Source: Ectocarpus siliculosus
Lineage: Eukaryota > Sar > Phaeophyceae > Ectocarpales > Ectocarpaceae
Length of the DNA: 48,272 bases
NCBI GenBank assembly: GCA_000310025.1
Contig: FN648768.1
Coordinates: forward strand, 1 to 48,272
Reading direction: 5' to 3'
The notes under the pieces were generated by a model. That model was not told where the DNA came from. It did no database searches and saw nothing but the letters and a program-made list of their open reading frames with translations. The translations under genes and the position numbers were made by a program. Of the stretch, positions 1-9,011 are shown piece after piece. Within the stretch, counting starts at the first letter, position 1. Every line of letters begins with the position of its first letter.

Positions 1-1
1 A

Positions 2-474
2 TTCAGCTTGCAGGGGTATGCTGATTCGGACTTTGCAAGCAAGGCAGCAGACCGTAGGTCGGTATCAGGAGGATCGTGGCGTATGGAGGAGGTGCCGCGT
101 CTTGGTTTTCCAGAACGCAAAAGTGCGTTACGCTTTCGACGACAGAAGCAGAGTACGTCGCGCTTGGTGATGTAGTGAAGGAGATTTTGTTTTTGAGGCA
201 GGTTTGGCGTTTCATGTTGCCGCAGGTCGGCATGCCGTGTATCCCCGTCTTCGAGGACAACCAGGGGGCGATTCAACTAGCGCAGAACCCCATCTCAAAC
301 TCGAACTCGAAGCACATAGATGTAAGGCACCATTTTCTCAGGGAACTGGTAGAGAGGAAGGAAATTTCGGTGATCCACGTGCCGTCTCCGTACCAGCGTG
401 CAGATTTTCTCACGAAGAGCTTGCCGAAGGACGCTTTCGAGTCTCACCGTGATTTTGCAATGAATTTGGCATGA
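2..474 (+). pseudogene. Ty1/copia pol 3' end, RNase H domain (element A)
   Basis: Only the C-terminal end of a copia polyprotein is in the window. Frame 2 reads a YADSDFASKAADRRSVSGG segment up to about base 73. The frame then changes by one base and continues as AYGGGAASWFSRTQKCVTLS, TEAEYVALGD, EDNQGAIQLAQNP, SKHIDVRHHFLRELV and ADFLTKSLPKDAF to a TGA at 472-474. These are the standard motifs of the copia RNase H, which removes the RNA strand during reverse transcription. The related element C reads through this point without a shift, so the break at about 72-75 is a one-base loss (or a sequencing indel). The rest of pol lies left of the window. Confidence 0.9.
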
Positions 475-719
475 ACATTTTATTGTTTTTCTGATTGGTT
501 GTGTTTTGGTTTTGTTTTGTTTCTCGTTTTGTTTCCCGTTTTCTTTCATTTCTCGCGCCAAGTATTTGTTACGCGCGATGCAGTATTCATGTTCCTTTGA
601 ATTGTTTTTCCCTCTTATGTTATTCTGGTCGAGTATTGATGGCATATATTCTTGGAGAGATGTATTTTGGTTGAGATATCGAGTGTTCGCGAAGTTTTCA
701 GTGAATAACTGTTGCGAGC

Positions 720-727
720 AGGGGGGA
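720..727 (+). other. Polypurine tract of element A
   Basis: AGGGGGGA stands directly before TGTTAGATATACTCG, the presumed LTR start. In LTR elements this purine run primes plus-strand DNA synthesis. C and F carry the same arrangement (GAGCAGGGGGGC or GAGTAGGGGGGC, then TATT). The 245 bp between the pol stop and this tract are T-rich and noncoding. Confidence 0.75.
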
Positions 728-1330
728 TGTTAGATATACTCGCAGCAGTATCTGGTCGTGAGGATCCCAGGGGGATCCGTGTTGGGAATTTCGTGTGTTG
801 CAGGGTACCATCGGTGCGGTCACGGGGACCCTTTTGGCGTGGTTGGTGCGATGAAGCTTGCGTGCGTGCTGCGCTCACTTCTTCCTCTCTCTCTCCACCA
901 CCACCACCGTCTCTCTCCAATCAAGTTTCCTTCTCCCACTCTCTCTCCAACTCTCTCTCAATCTCTCTCTCTCGGCCTAACACGGCCGACTACCCAGTGC
1001 CCCAAGTAACATCCAGAACGTGCTTGCTGCACCCCGCGTAGTTTACCTTTCATTTGCCTACACAACCCGAGAATCCCACTGCTGTATCTCGACCCCCAAG
1101 ACTCCAATCAACAAACCAGCACTGGCAGAAGTGCGTGGAAGATGCTGTGACAGCACAACTGAGTCGACACTCGTACGACTTCCATGTACAGTCGGCGTCT
1201 GGTCCATACTGCTGTGGAAATACAGAAATCGAGCCATCTCTTTTTTTTATTTCCCATACTAATAACAAGAAATGTATCACGTCACGACGACGATCCTGTA
1301 AGTATATTTATAACATGATTACATGTAACA
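728..1330 (+). repeat. 3' LTR of element A (right end approximate)
   Basis: It starts TGTTAGATATACTCGCAGC right after the polypurine tract. It holds a CT-rich stretch at about 885-985 (CTCTCTCC and CCACCA runs) and an AT-rich segment near 1298-1320. The right edge is a guess at the TGTAACA around 1330, because the partner LTR is outside the window. The first bases resemble the LTR starts of C and F, so the three elements are related. Confidence 0.5.
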
Positions 1331-2249
1331 TGATATAAGGTGATTTTGTTTACCAGACTTGGGACCACACGGTACGTATGGGCAGCAAGCGCGTGCAAAG
1401 CGAACATTTTCTCACCCCCGTGACGCAACATGGAGCCCCTTTGGGCACGCCGCAGCAACATTGGCCGCCCTCAACGACGTGAATCACGTGCTGCTCCTCC
1501 TGCTGCTGCTGGTGGACCTCCATCTTGCACTCGCGAGAGAGTCGCGCCGCTGAAGTTTATGGCTGGCTATCGGTCTATGTAGACGTCTAGACTGAGGTCA
1601 AACTCTTCTGCCTTTCGCCCCTCCCCTGTTGTGGCTGTCTGCTGCGTGAAGGGGTATGGCCTGTAGTTTGGCCAGGTATCCAAAGCAATGCACACCGCCG
1701 CATCATGTATGAAGCATCATCTACAGGCAGAAAAGAAGAAGCTCGCGTGTAACGGTACGGGCCTATATCTACACAAGAGAGAGCTCTTTCTTTCTCCGAC
1801 GTACGCGTACCACAAAACCTCTTTGCCGCCTGTTGAGCGAGACATCCCGAAATTTCCTAGGGTGGCTGTGCGGCAGAACAAGAATTATTGTTCCGAGCTT
1901 CTCTGTCATTTATCACTCTTGGGGATGTAGGCTGGTGGGTGTTGACGACCCGTATCGGCTCTCGAAGAGGTGTTGTTGTTTGTCGTCAAAAATGGTAGTC
2001 CTATTTTACTCTTGAGTTGGTGCTTGCTCTCTCCGCAGTGTGTCGCGCAAGTAGAACGTGCGTATGATGACCACTGATGTACATGAGCAGAACTCGATTG
2101 TGCAATCTTATAGTCACAGGTCAAATGCAAAACTCAAGTGCTGCGTGTAAGCCTGTACGTGTCCTGTACGGCTGCAGCGTGGCGTGCCAACTCACTTGCT
2201 GTGCCGCTGGACTCTTAGTACGAGAGGGTTGGCTCTGAGTACGCAGGAA
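1331..2249. other. No gene recognised between elements A and B
   Basis: Open frames here are short, on both strands and without recognisable motifs. A CTG/CTC codon run near 1488-1515 gives a meaningless Leu-rich frame. I see no transposon protein, RNA gene or tandem array in this stretch. Confidence 0.4.
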
Positions 2250-3030
2250 GTCTTAAGGAGAAGAAGATGGGTTGGTGGAAATGTAGTATCAGTGGAGACC
2301 AGAAAGAATGTAGAGAAACAGAGGGGTAGTGAACCCCGGAGAAGTAGAGAGGTCGAGAAACCCCACAGAAGGCAGAGGGTTGGAGAACCCCCAAAGAAGC
2401 AGAGTGACAGGATGGGGCGAGTACGCGCTCATCCTCGAAATCATGGAATCACACCTATCCGCCAACGTCGACCAATCACACGTGTTCAGAATACGGCTGG
2501 TAAGCTACGATACGTTTCTGGAAAGATTACTTCAACACCATGCTCTCGAACTTGTGCCACGTATGCGCATCAAGTATTGTACTTGCACGCACAAGTGATT
2601 ACTGCACTGACGTACGACAAACCGCAGAATACAGCTTCAACAATTGAACTAATGTACTTTCCAAATTCGACTGCTGAGCGCATACATACGAATATTCATT
2701 CATTCAAGCACGCAAGTCTGAGTTACTTGCGGCGGTACATATCCTTTCATACACGCAAGTCAGAGGCACTTGCGACAACTACCCGATGCATAATATTTCC
2801 GAGCACGCAAGTCTGAGTTACTTGCACTATGACATATTTCTGGAAATCTAGGCTATGCAGATTATTTCTGGATATGAAACACAGAACACCAACCATGTCT
2901 CTCCATATGCCGAGTATAACAGACCATACGGAATTTTACCTACTGCATGACATAGCGACATTGACAATATTTGAACTAGTCAAACTGACTACCTAATGCT
3001 GAAGCTACGGTAGTGCCACATATTCCAACA
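2250..3030 (-). repeat. 3' LTR of element B (far end approximate)
   Basis: On the - strand TGTTGGAATATGTGG begins at 3030, directly after the purine tract TGAGGGGGCA. That is the expected layout for a 3' LTR. The other end is not defined, because no second copy exists in the window; the 5' LTR of B has been lost. It may end near 2250-2280. The body holds three short palindromes listed separately. Confidence 0.5.
2712..2825. repeat. Three imperfect palindromes in the U3 part of B's LTR
   Basis: The motif GCAAGT-N7-ACTTGC occurs at 2712-2730, at 2755-2773 (GCACTTGC variant) and at 2807-2825. The first and third copies are identical over 19 bases. They lie 205 to 320 bp inside the LTR from its transcriptional 5' edge, where enhancers normally sit. 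Binding sites for a dimeric regulator are a reasonable guess. Confidence 0.6.
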
Positions 3031-3040
3031 TGCCCCCTCA
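3031..3040 (-). other. Polypurine tract of element B
   Basis: The - strand reads TGAGGGGGCA immediately before the LTR start TGTTGGAATATG. A second G-rich run of the same type (CGAGGGGGCA) lies inside the 3' untranslated region at 3364-3373. It could be a decoy or an ancestral tract. Confidence 0.6.
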
Positions 3041-3750
3041 ATGAAGCAATGCCCATAATCTATGAACAGCTTGTACTGAACATCTAAGATGCTGAGATAC
3101 TGCGAACTATCTACTTGTAGTACGCTGATACTGTGAAACTTCAACAAGCAGAAAAATACATGCATGACCTTTGGAGTGAAAAAATTCTTCAGGGATGCGT
3201 ATCCGTGACAGAAAAATTGTATGCTCCACCGCTCGCTCTGGGTTCGTAATCAAAATGCCAACAGATTCAAACCTATTGCATAGCTCCAATCTATGGTATT
3301 CATGAACACACATAGACGCATCCTCGAATGACATTCACTTAAAACGGGCTACAGATGTATATATGCCCCCTCGAATGGCATTCATCACAACAACGCATTC
3401 TTCTATGGTACCGGTTATCGTCCTCCAACCTGATCTCGCATTCCGTCCTGTCCCCATGGCTTGCGATCGATGTGAACCTGTACGTCCGATATTTATCCAT
3501 GGATGATGCCTCGAATAATTCCACTCGCCCCAAGTAGTGGCAAGTGCAGCACATGACGTGGTCGCTCCCCATTGTGCCATGATTAGGCTGTATAGATGAA
3601 TCTTGACAATTTTGTTGCCAGTCCATGCGTTGTGTAGCGATGAACGTTCTCGAGCTGTTGCCTCTATGGTGCCGTGGTGCCCGTACAGAGAAGTAAGTGT
3701 TGTGCGCCAGATCTCGTTCTGGATGGAATTCCTGGCTGCTTCAAAGATCC
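3041..3750 (-). other. 3' untranslated region of element B
   Basis: About 700 bp separate the pol stop from the LTR, with no recognisable coding motif. A short block, CCTCGAATG-CATTCA, occurs twice, at about 3322 and 3369. The open frames here on both strands carry no family signature. Confidence 0.5.
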
Positions 3751-4293
3751 TCACTCCTTGGTTGAGTAAGCCAGAATCTGGTCGGCGAGCTTTCGGTGGA
3801 TGGCCTTCGTAGTGCTCTTCGTGAAGAGGTCGGCAGATAGATCTCCCGACGGGACGTGGTATACGCTCAAGCGTCCGCTTTCGATGAGCTCCGTTGTGAA
3901 CCACTTCCGCAGCTGAAGGTGCTTCGTCCTGGCGCTGTAGTTGTTACTCACTAGCGATAGAGCGCCCGTCGAATAATTTCCGATCCGAATGTTGCTGAAC
4001 TGATTGAGGAGTCCGAGTTCCGACAACATGTCTTGAATGTGGCAGCATTCTCGTGCTGCATAGGAGATTGAAACCATCTCCGCCTCCGTTGTGCTGAGTG
4101 CAGTCAGCGATTGAAGTGATGAGGCCCATGAAATGTGCGCGCCCCACAGAAGAAAAAGGTATCCACTTGTTGACCTCCTCTTCTCAAGGTCTTGAGCAAA
4201 GCTTGCGTCTGCCCAAGCATGGATCTTGAAATCCCCGCTCTTGAACACGATGTATGTCCAACTCTGGCCGTTGTTTGAGGTACCGGAGTACAT
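3751..4293 (-). pseudogene. Element B pol: RNase H domain
   Basis: The frame holds the copia RNase H motifs HAWADASFAQDLEKRRSTSG, LQSLTALSTTEAEMVS, RTKHLQLRKWFTTELI and ADLFTKSTTKAIH, ending in a TAG-type stop at 3751. The start is not a real initiation point. It is joined upstream to the reverse transcriptase through a decayed junction (about 4260-4300), where KHVLRYL and GTSNNG lie in different frames. Protein identity to C is low, so B is a separate copia lineage. Not functional as it stands. Confidence 0.88.
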
Positions 4294-4295
4294 GC

Positions 4296-5290
4296 TTATA
4301 TATTAGCCCTGGACATGTGCGCCTTGCTGGGTTTGCTGGTAGCCCGTGTCAGTTCAAGCACGGCGTATGATATGTCCCAGTGGCTGGTCCGGCTTAAATT
4401 CAAAAGCCTTCCGACTAAGCTTTGGTACGTCTTGATGCCGTCCTCGTCGAGTAGAGTCTCCGCTGGCTGATCCAGCGATAGCTCTCCTCCGACGCTTGGC
4501 GTGATAACTGGGTTGCAGTCTTGCATCCCAAATCGTTCCAGTAGTGAGGTGGTGTAGTCCGTTTGGCTGATCCGGAGGGTCTTCTTTACTCCATCGCGTG
4601 TGATCTTCATCCCCAGGATGAGGGACACCTCTCCGAGATCGCTCATGGTAAAGCGGTCCATTATAAGCTGCTTCTTCTTCTTGACGAGTAGCTTCTTGTC
4701 CGGCGGTGTCAGGAGAATGTCATCGACATAAATTGTTAATAGACAGTATCCTCCCCCAATTTCGGTGATGTACATGCACGGGTCCGTCTTTGTAGCCCTG
4801 AATCCCACCGCCAGAAGAACCTTGTCCAATGTGAGATGCCAAACGCGGCTTGCTGTCCGCAGTCCATAAACAACTTGCTTTAACTTCATGATGAAGGGTC
4901 TTGAGCGTCAAGCTTCTCGTATCCAGGAGCTTGTCGTACGTACGTCGGTGAGTCGATAGGGCTTTGAAGGAACGCCGTCTTGACGTCCAGCATCAAAATA
5001 TCCCAGTCAAAATGGCAGGCGATGGCCATTAGTATCCGTTGACTCTCGCTGCGGCAAACCGGTGCAAAGGTTGCCCCGCAATCGATTCCAGGTCGCTGAG
5101 CATATCCTTGACAGACAATTTTTGCCTTGAAAGTGTAGTAGCTCTTTACCCTGAACACCCACCGCAATCCGATGACCTTGTTTCCGACCGGAACCGCCGA
5201 TCTTGGGATGAGGTCGTAGACGTTGTTCTCGTGAAGGCTCGCCATTTCCTTGTCCATTGCCTTGGACCATTTTGCGCTGTGGGTTAACGC
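4296..5290 (-). pseudogene. Element B pol: reverse transcriptase
   Basis: Two frames together give a copia reverse transcriptase. The upstream part (to 4886) has VIGLRWVFRVKSYYTFKAK, IVCQGYAQRPGID, FAPVCRSESQRIL and MLDVKTAFLQSPID. The downstream part has KQVVYGLRTASRVWH and the catalytic box IYVDDILLT, followed by the LGEVSLILGMKITRDG region. A one-base shift at about 4889 separates them (a stop after AQDPSS, then resumption at MKLKQVVYGL). The YVDD active site is intact, unlike the variants in C and D. Confidence 0.9.
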
Positions 5291-5344
5291 CTCGGCCTCC
5301 TTGAACGTGTAGGGCAGCGTGATGCTGGCAGGATCCGGGTTGGA

Positions 5345-6288
5345 TTAGGTGATTGTTTCCGTGACGTATGCATAATCCACGAGTGAACTACGTTCCGGCT
5401 CGTGAGCATAGTCTTCTTTCTCGAACGTGGCCGACGTAGCCAGTTGTTTCAATTCGAGTCTCGTTTTTCCGTCTAGCCCAGCAGTGTCCACACTCGGGGT
5501 GTCTTGGGCTGCTGGTCCCTTGGACCGTAATGTCCTGCTCAAAGATGTGACAGGTCCCTGCGACCGTAGTGATGTTGCCCTGTCTGGCGATGTATCAGGA
5601 AGCAATGAAGCGCTTGAGGGGTCCTGTCCCTGCGTCGAGTCCTCCCCGTGGTCAAATGACGTTCGGCTACTCGGTGTTCCCACAGAATCCGGTGTTGACG
5701 GCGGATCAAACGTGACCCCTGAACCGGTTGTCGTGAGTGGACGTGGTGAACCCTCCGAATAGTTGCTCTTTTCCAACTCTTGGTCCTCCTCGTTGTTGGG
5801 TTCCTCCCTGGTTGTGCCGAGGAGGGGTAAATGCGCAAGAATGTCCCAACGATACGCTTCATCAGCGCCGTTGTCATCTGCATTTTCGTCTTCGTCTTGA
5901 TTGGACAGGAGCTGTCTTGTCCAGCTTCCGGTATTGCCGTTGGCGGCGTCTCAATGAACGTGACATTCCGGCTTTCCGTAATCCGGCGGTTGTGTGGATT
6001 GTAGACTCGATAGGACTTGCTGTCCTTGCTGTACCCCAGCATGATGCCTTCCCAAGCCCTCTGTTCTAGCTTGTTGCCGTGTCTCTCGTTGTGCACGAAG
6101 ACCCTTGCTCCAATACCCCTCAAACCCGAAAGATCTGGTTCTTTCCCAAATAGCTTGGAGTATGGCGAGCTTCCGCCAAGTGCACGATGAGGAGAGCGAT
6201 TAATGAAGAAGACCGACGTTTCGCATATTTCTCCCCACAGGAACTTCGGAAGTCTAGTGTCGATGAGGATGCACCTTGTCATATTCAT
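5345..6288 (-). pseudogene. Element B pol: integrase C-terminal half and Ser/Thr-rich linker
   Basis: The 6288 frame carries the distal integrase core and the copia C-terminal GKEPDLSGLRGIGARVFVH and EGIMLGYSKDSKSYRVYNP motifs. It then runs out, and a second frame (5345-5776) continues as a Ser/Thr/Pro-rich linker leading into the reverse transcriptase. At least one frameshift lies between the two near 5770-5850. In copia elements the order is protease, integrase, reverse transcriptase, RNase H, and this segment fits it. Confidence 0.8.
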
Positions 6289-6952
6289 TATCGTCCTTCC
6301 GTCACGTTCCGATACACCATTCTGCTGAGGATTATTTGTCGATGCAACTCCATCTTTATTCCTGTTTCCCTTCAGTAGCTCCTGTAGTACTCAGCCACGT
6401 ATTCTCCGCCTTTGTCGTAGCGTAGACGCGGCACCCTTAGCCCCAGGGGGATGACGTAATCCTGAATGAAATATGTCAGGGTGTCGACAGCTTGATCCTT
6501 GGAAGATATCGGGTAAACCGATTTCCATCTGGTGTGGTGATCCGTGAACTTGCTGAAATAGTTGGACCCGTCCTTCGCTTGAGGCTTGAACGGTCCGGCC
6601 AAATCCCCGTGTAGACCAACTCAAACGGAGAGGTTGTCGTGACCGTTGACTCCTTTGGGTGCTTGAGCTGAGCACTTTTCCCAAGCTTGCAAACCTTGCA
6701 CGGGACAGATTTCCTTGGAACAAAACACCCGAGTCAGGCTTGGAGCGCAGCGTCTTCATGCTGTTCTCGTTCAGGTGTCCGAGACGACAGTGCCAGTTGT
6801 CCGTGTCCTCGTTGGTAGTAGGGAATGCCGACTGTGCCTGAGCTGATGACATCTTGGGGAGAATCTTCAAATCCACCTTGAAGATCGACCCATCTCGCCT
6901 CAGAGGAAAGTGAACGTTTTCCCTTTTCAGTCTAGGAAAATCCGATATGATG
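6289..6952 (-). pseudogene. Element B pol: GAG-pre-integrase and integrase core N-terminal half
   Basis: The 6876 frame shows the zinc-binding pre-integrase segment (NWHCRLGHLNENSMKTL and following). The 6602 frame shows the core (YFSKFTDHHTRWKSVYPIS, then LRYDKGGEYVAEYY with the second catalytic Asp). Frameshifts separate the pieces. The bases at 6952 continue directly, in frame, into the protease segment at 14275 once element C and one GTTTC duplication are removed. Confidence 0.82.
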
Positions 6953-6957
6953 GTTTC
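6953..6957. repeat. Target-site duplication of element C, left copy (GTTTC)
   Basis: GTTTC at 6953-6957 abuts the left LTR. The same five bases at 14270-14274 abut the right LTR. A 5-bp duplication is usual for copia integration. Confidence 0.92.
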
Positions 6958-7289
6958 TGATCGATAATTCGGGTGGCTCAGTTGTGTGTGATGGGAGCGT
7001 AGAGAGGCTCGGCCATGACGGGCCGCACGGGTAGGTAAAGACGTGTAGACGTGGTGAAAAACGTGTTGTATTCATCGGGGGCGTGCTTGAGCTCGTCATT
7101 CCATCACGGCATCAAGTCAAGCATAACGCTTTAACACCCAGAACGAATCTCCATGAATCTCCACCAATCTACTACACTCCCAAGGAAAACACAAAGAAAC
7201 TTCTTGTTCCTCCGTAGTTCGTCACTGCAATCCCCTCATATGTATACGCAATATACCACCCCCATGCTATGCTACGAGTATATCGAATA
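6958..7289 (-). repeat. Element C 3' LTR (332 bp)
   Basis: Matches 13938-14269 except at three positions (AGAGAGG/AGAGCGG, TCAAGC/TCACGC, TACGAG/TACCAG). A block reading ATTCATCGGGGGCGTGCTTG at about 7071 is shared with the LTRs of F, suggesting a conserved transcriptional or R/U5 element. Confidence 0.95.
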
Positions 7290-7297
7290 GCCCCCCT
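7290..7297 (-). other. Polypurine tract of element C
   Basis: The - strand AGGGGGGC directly precedes the 3' LTR start TATTCGATATAC. The about 30 bp upstream of the tract are nearly the same as in F (GCATCGTCATGCTCCG on the + strand), so a longer recognition region around the tract is conserved. Confidence 0.8.
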
Positions 7298-7589
7298 GCT
7301 CGTATGCATCGTCATGCTCCGGCAAAACATCGAAGTCATTCTCATACCAGTTCATCCCAAAACAAATCAAAACCAAGACAAAATCGAAAACTCCAACACC
7401 AAACAAAACAATACCTCCAAAAACAATCAATCGCATACCAACTCTTCCAAATCATCAACAAAAAATCCCAAATAACCTTCCAAAACACTACCATCTCCAC
7501 TTGACCCTCTCTATCTTTTGTTCAAACTCGTACATATCCTCTCTCTTCCACTCAACGGCAAAGCACGATTTGATCCCAAAACACCTCTG
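7298..7589 (-). other. 3' untranslated region of element C
   Basis: A stretch of about 290 bp between the pol stop and the polypurine tract, strongly T-rich on the coding strand (AAAACAAAACAATACC-type runs on the + strand). No coding potential seen. The matching part of A (475-719) has the same T-rich character. Confidence 0.6.
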
Positions 7590-9011
7590 TCACTGCAAAT
7601 TCGTCACAAAGTCTCTGTGCAACGCAAAAGATTCCTTGCTGATAGCCTTCGTCAAGAAATCTGCATGCTGAAACTCCGACGCCACATGGGTAATCGAAAT
7701 CTCCTTCCTCTCTACCAGTTCCCTGATAAAGTGATGCCGTACATCAATGTGCTTCGAGTTTGAGTTCGTGATCGGGTTGTGCGCAATCTGAATCGCTCCC
7801 TGATTATCCTCGAAGATTTGAATGCACGGCATACCTGCATCTGGCAACATAAAACGCCAAACTTGCCTCAAGAAAAGCACCTCCTTCAAAACGTCGGCAA
7901 TTGCCACATACTCTGCTTCCGTTGTGGAAAGCGTAACGCACTTCTGCGTCCTCGAAAACCAAGTTACACACCCACCCCCACACATCACTAGTCCTCCTGA
8001 AACCGACCTACGGTCTGCTGCCTTGCTCGCATAGTCAGCATCCACAAACACCTGCATGCTCATGCCAGTCACGACACCCCTCTCAAATGTAATCCCCATC
8101 CAACTCGTCCTACGCACGTACCCTAAAATACCAAGTGCTGCCTTCCAGTGCGCCATCTTGGGAGACGCGCAATACCGCGCTACTGCTCGTACTGCATTCG
8201 CGATGTCCGGCCTGGTTTGAGTGGCCAACCACATCAGGGATCCTACCAACTCGCGGAAAGGGACGTCAGCACACGCTTCGTCCTCGTCAAAGTCGGTGAG
8301 CTTCATGCTCACAGGCAAGGGCACACTCTTCCCCCACTCTACGCCGTACTCTGCAGCCAACTCTTCTGCAAACCTTTGCTGCGAGATCCTCAAAAGGCCT
8401 CTCTCTAGATCTCTCTGGTAAAAGCACGCGGAGTACCACCTCAACTCCTCAAGGTTCTTCACGGGGACCATCTCGTTGAGGTCTCTGCCAAACTTGTCAC
8501 ATCTCTCCTTCTGCCCTACGGCAAAAATGTCATCCACGTGGACCACGATGATCATGATCACACATCCATCCTCCATAAATCGAAAAACACATGCATCCGC
8601 CAAACATTGCACAAATCCTAAAAGTAACAAACACCTCGTCAGGTGCGCATGCCATTGTCGTGACGCCTGCTTCAAACCGTACAGACTCTTGCATAGCTTC
8701 ACGATCAGTCCAGATAACCTACCACAACCTTGCGGGAGACGCATGAAAACATCCTCTTCAAGCTCAGACTGCACAAACGCCTGCTGAATATCGAAATGAC
8801 ACAAGTCAAGGTTCTGCTCACATGCCAAAGCTGCCAACAAACGCACACTAGACACGGATACGGTGGGTGCAAACAATTCTCCAAAATCAATCGAAGCCCT
8901 CTGCATGTCCCCCCGCGCTACAAGTCTTGCCTTGAATTTCGTCGGCCATCCGTACTCGTCTGCCTTACAGTTGAATACCCGCTTGGCGTTGATGAAGTTT
9001 TCTACTGGTTG
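7590..9011 (-). CDS. Element C pol: reverse transcriptase and RNase H
   Basis: This frame directly follows an in-frame TAG and continues the integrase frame. It begins QPVENFINAKRVFNC, KFKARLVARGDMQRASIDF and FAPTVSVSSVRLLAALA. It then has the reverse transcriptase body with FDIQQAFVQSEL and KSLYGLKQASRQWH, and the catalytic box VHVDDIFAVG. RNase H follows: FVDADYASKAADRRSVSGG, TQKCVTLSTTEAEYVAI, EDNQGAIQIAHNP and ADFLTKAISKESF. The usual Tyr of YVDD is His here. About 474 residues with no further break. It makes element cDNA in the virus-like particle. Translation depends on passing the upstream TAG, unless that TAG is a mutation. Confidence 0.93.
   Translation of the reverse strand, partial: QPVENFINAKRVFNCKADEYGWPTKFKARLVARGDMQRASIDFGELFAPTVSVSSVRLLAALACEQNLDLCHFDIQQAFVQSELEEDVFMRLPQGCGRLSGLIVKLCKSLYGLKQASRQWHAHLTRCLLLLGFVQCLADACVFRFMEDGCVIMIIVVHVDDIFAVGQKERCDKFGRDLNEMVPVKNLEELRWYSACFYQRDLERGLLRISQQRFAEELAAEYGVEWGKSVPLPVSMKLTDFDEDEACADVPFRELVGSLMWLATQTRPDIANAVRAVARYCASPKMAHWKAALGILGYVRRTSWMGITFERGVVTGMSMQVFVDADYASKAADRRSVSGGLVMCGGGCVTWFSRTQKCVTLSTTEAEYVAIADVLKEVLFLRQVWRFMLPDAGMPCIQIFEDNQGAIQIAHNPITNSNSKHIDVRHHFIRELVERKEISITHVASEFQHADFLTKAISKESFALHRDFVTNLQ

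Noticed and set aside
2268-2290. TAGTATCAGTGG resembling a tRNA-iMet primer site on the + strand
   Set aside because: No LTR end directly before it and no + strand element following; a partial match only.
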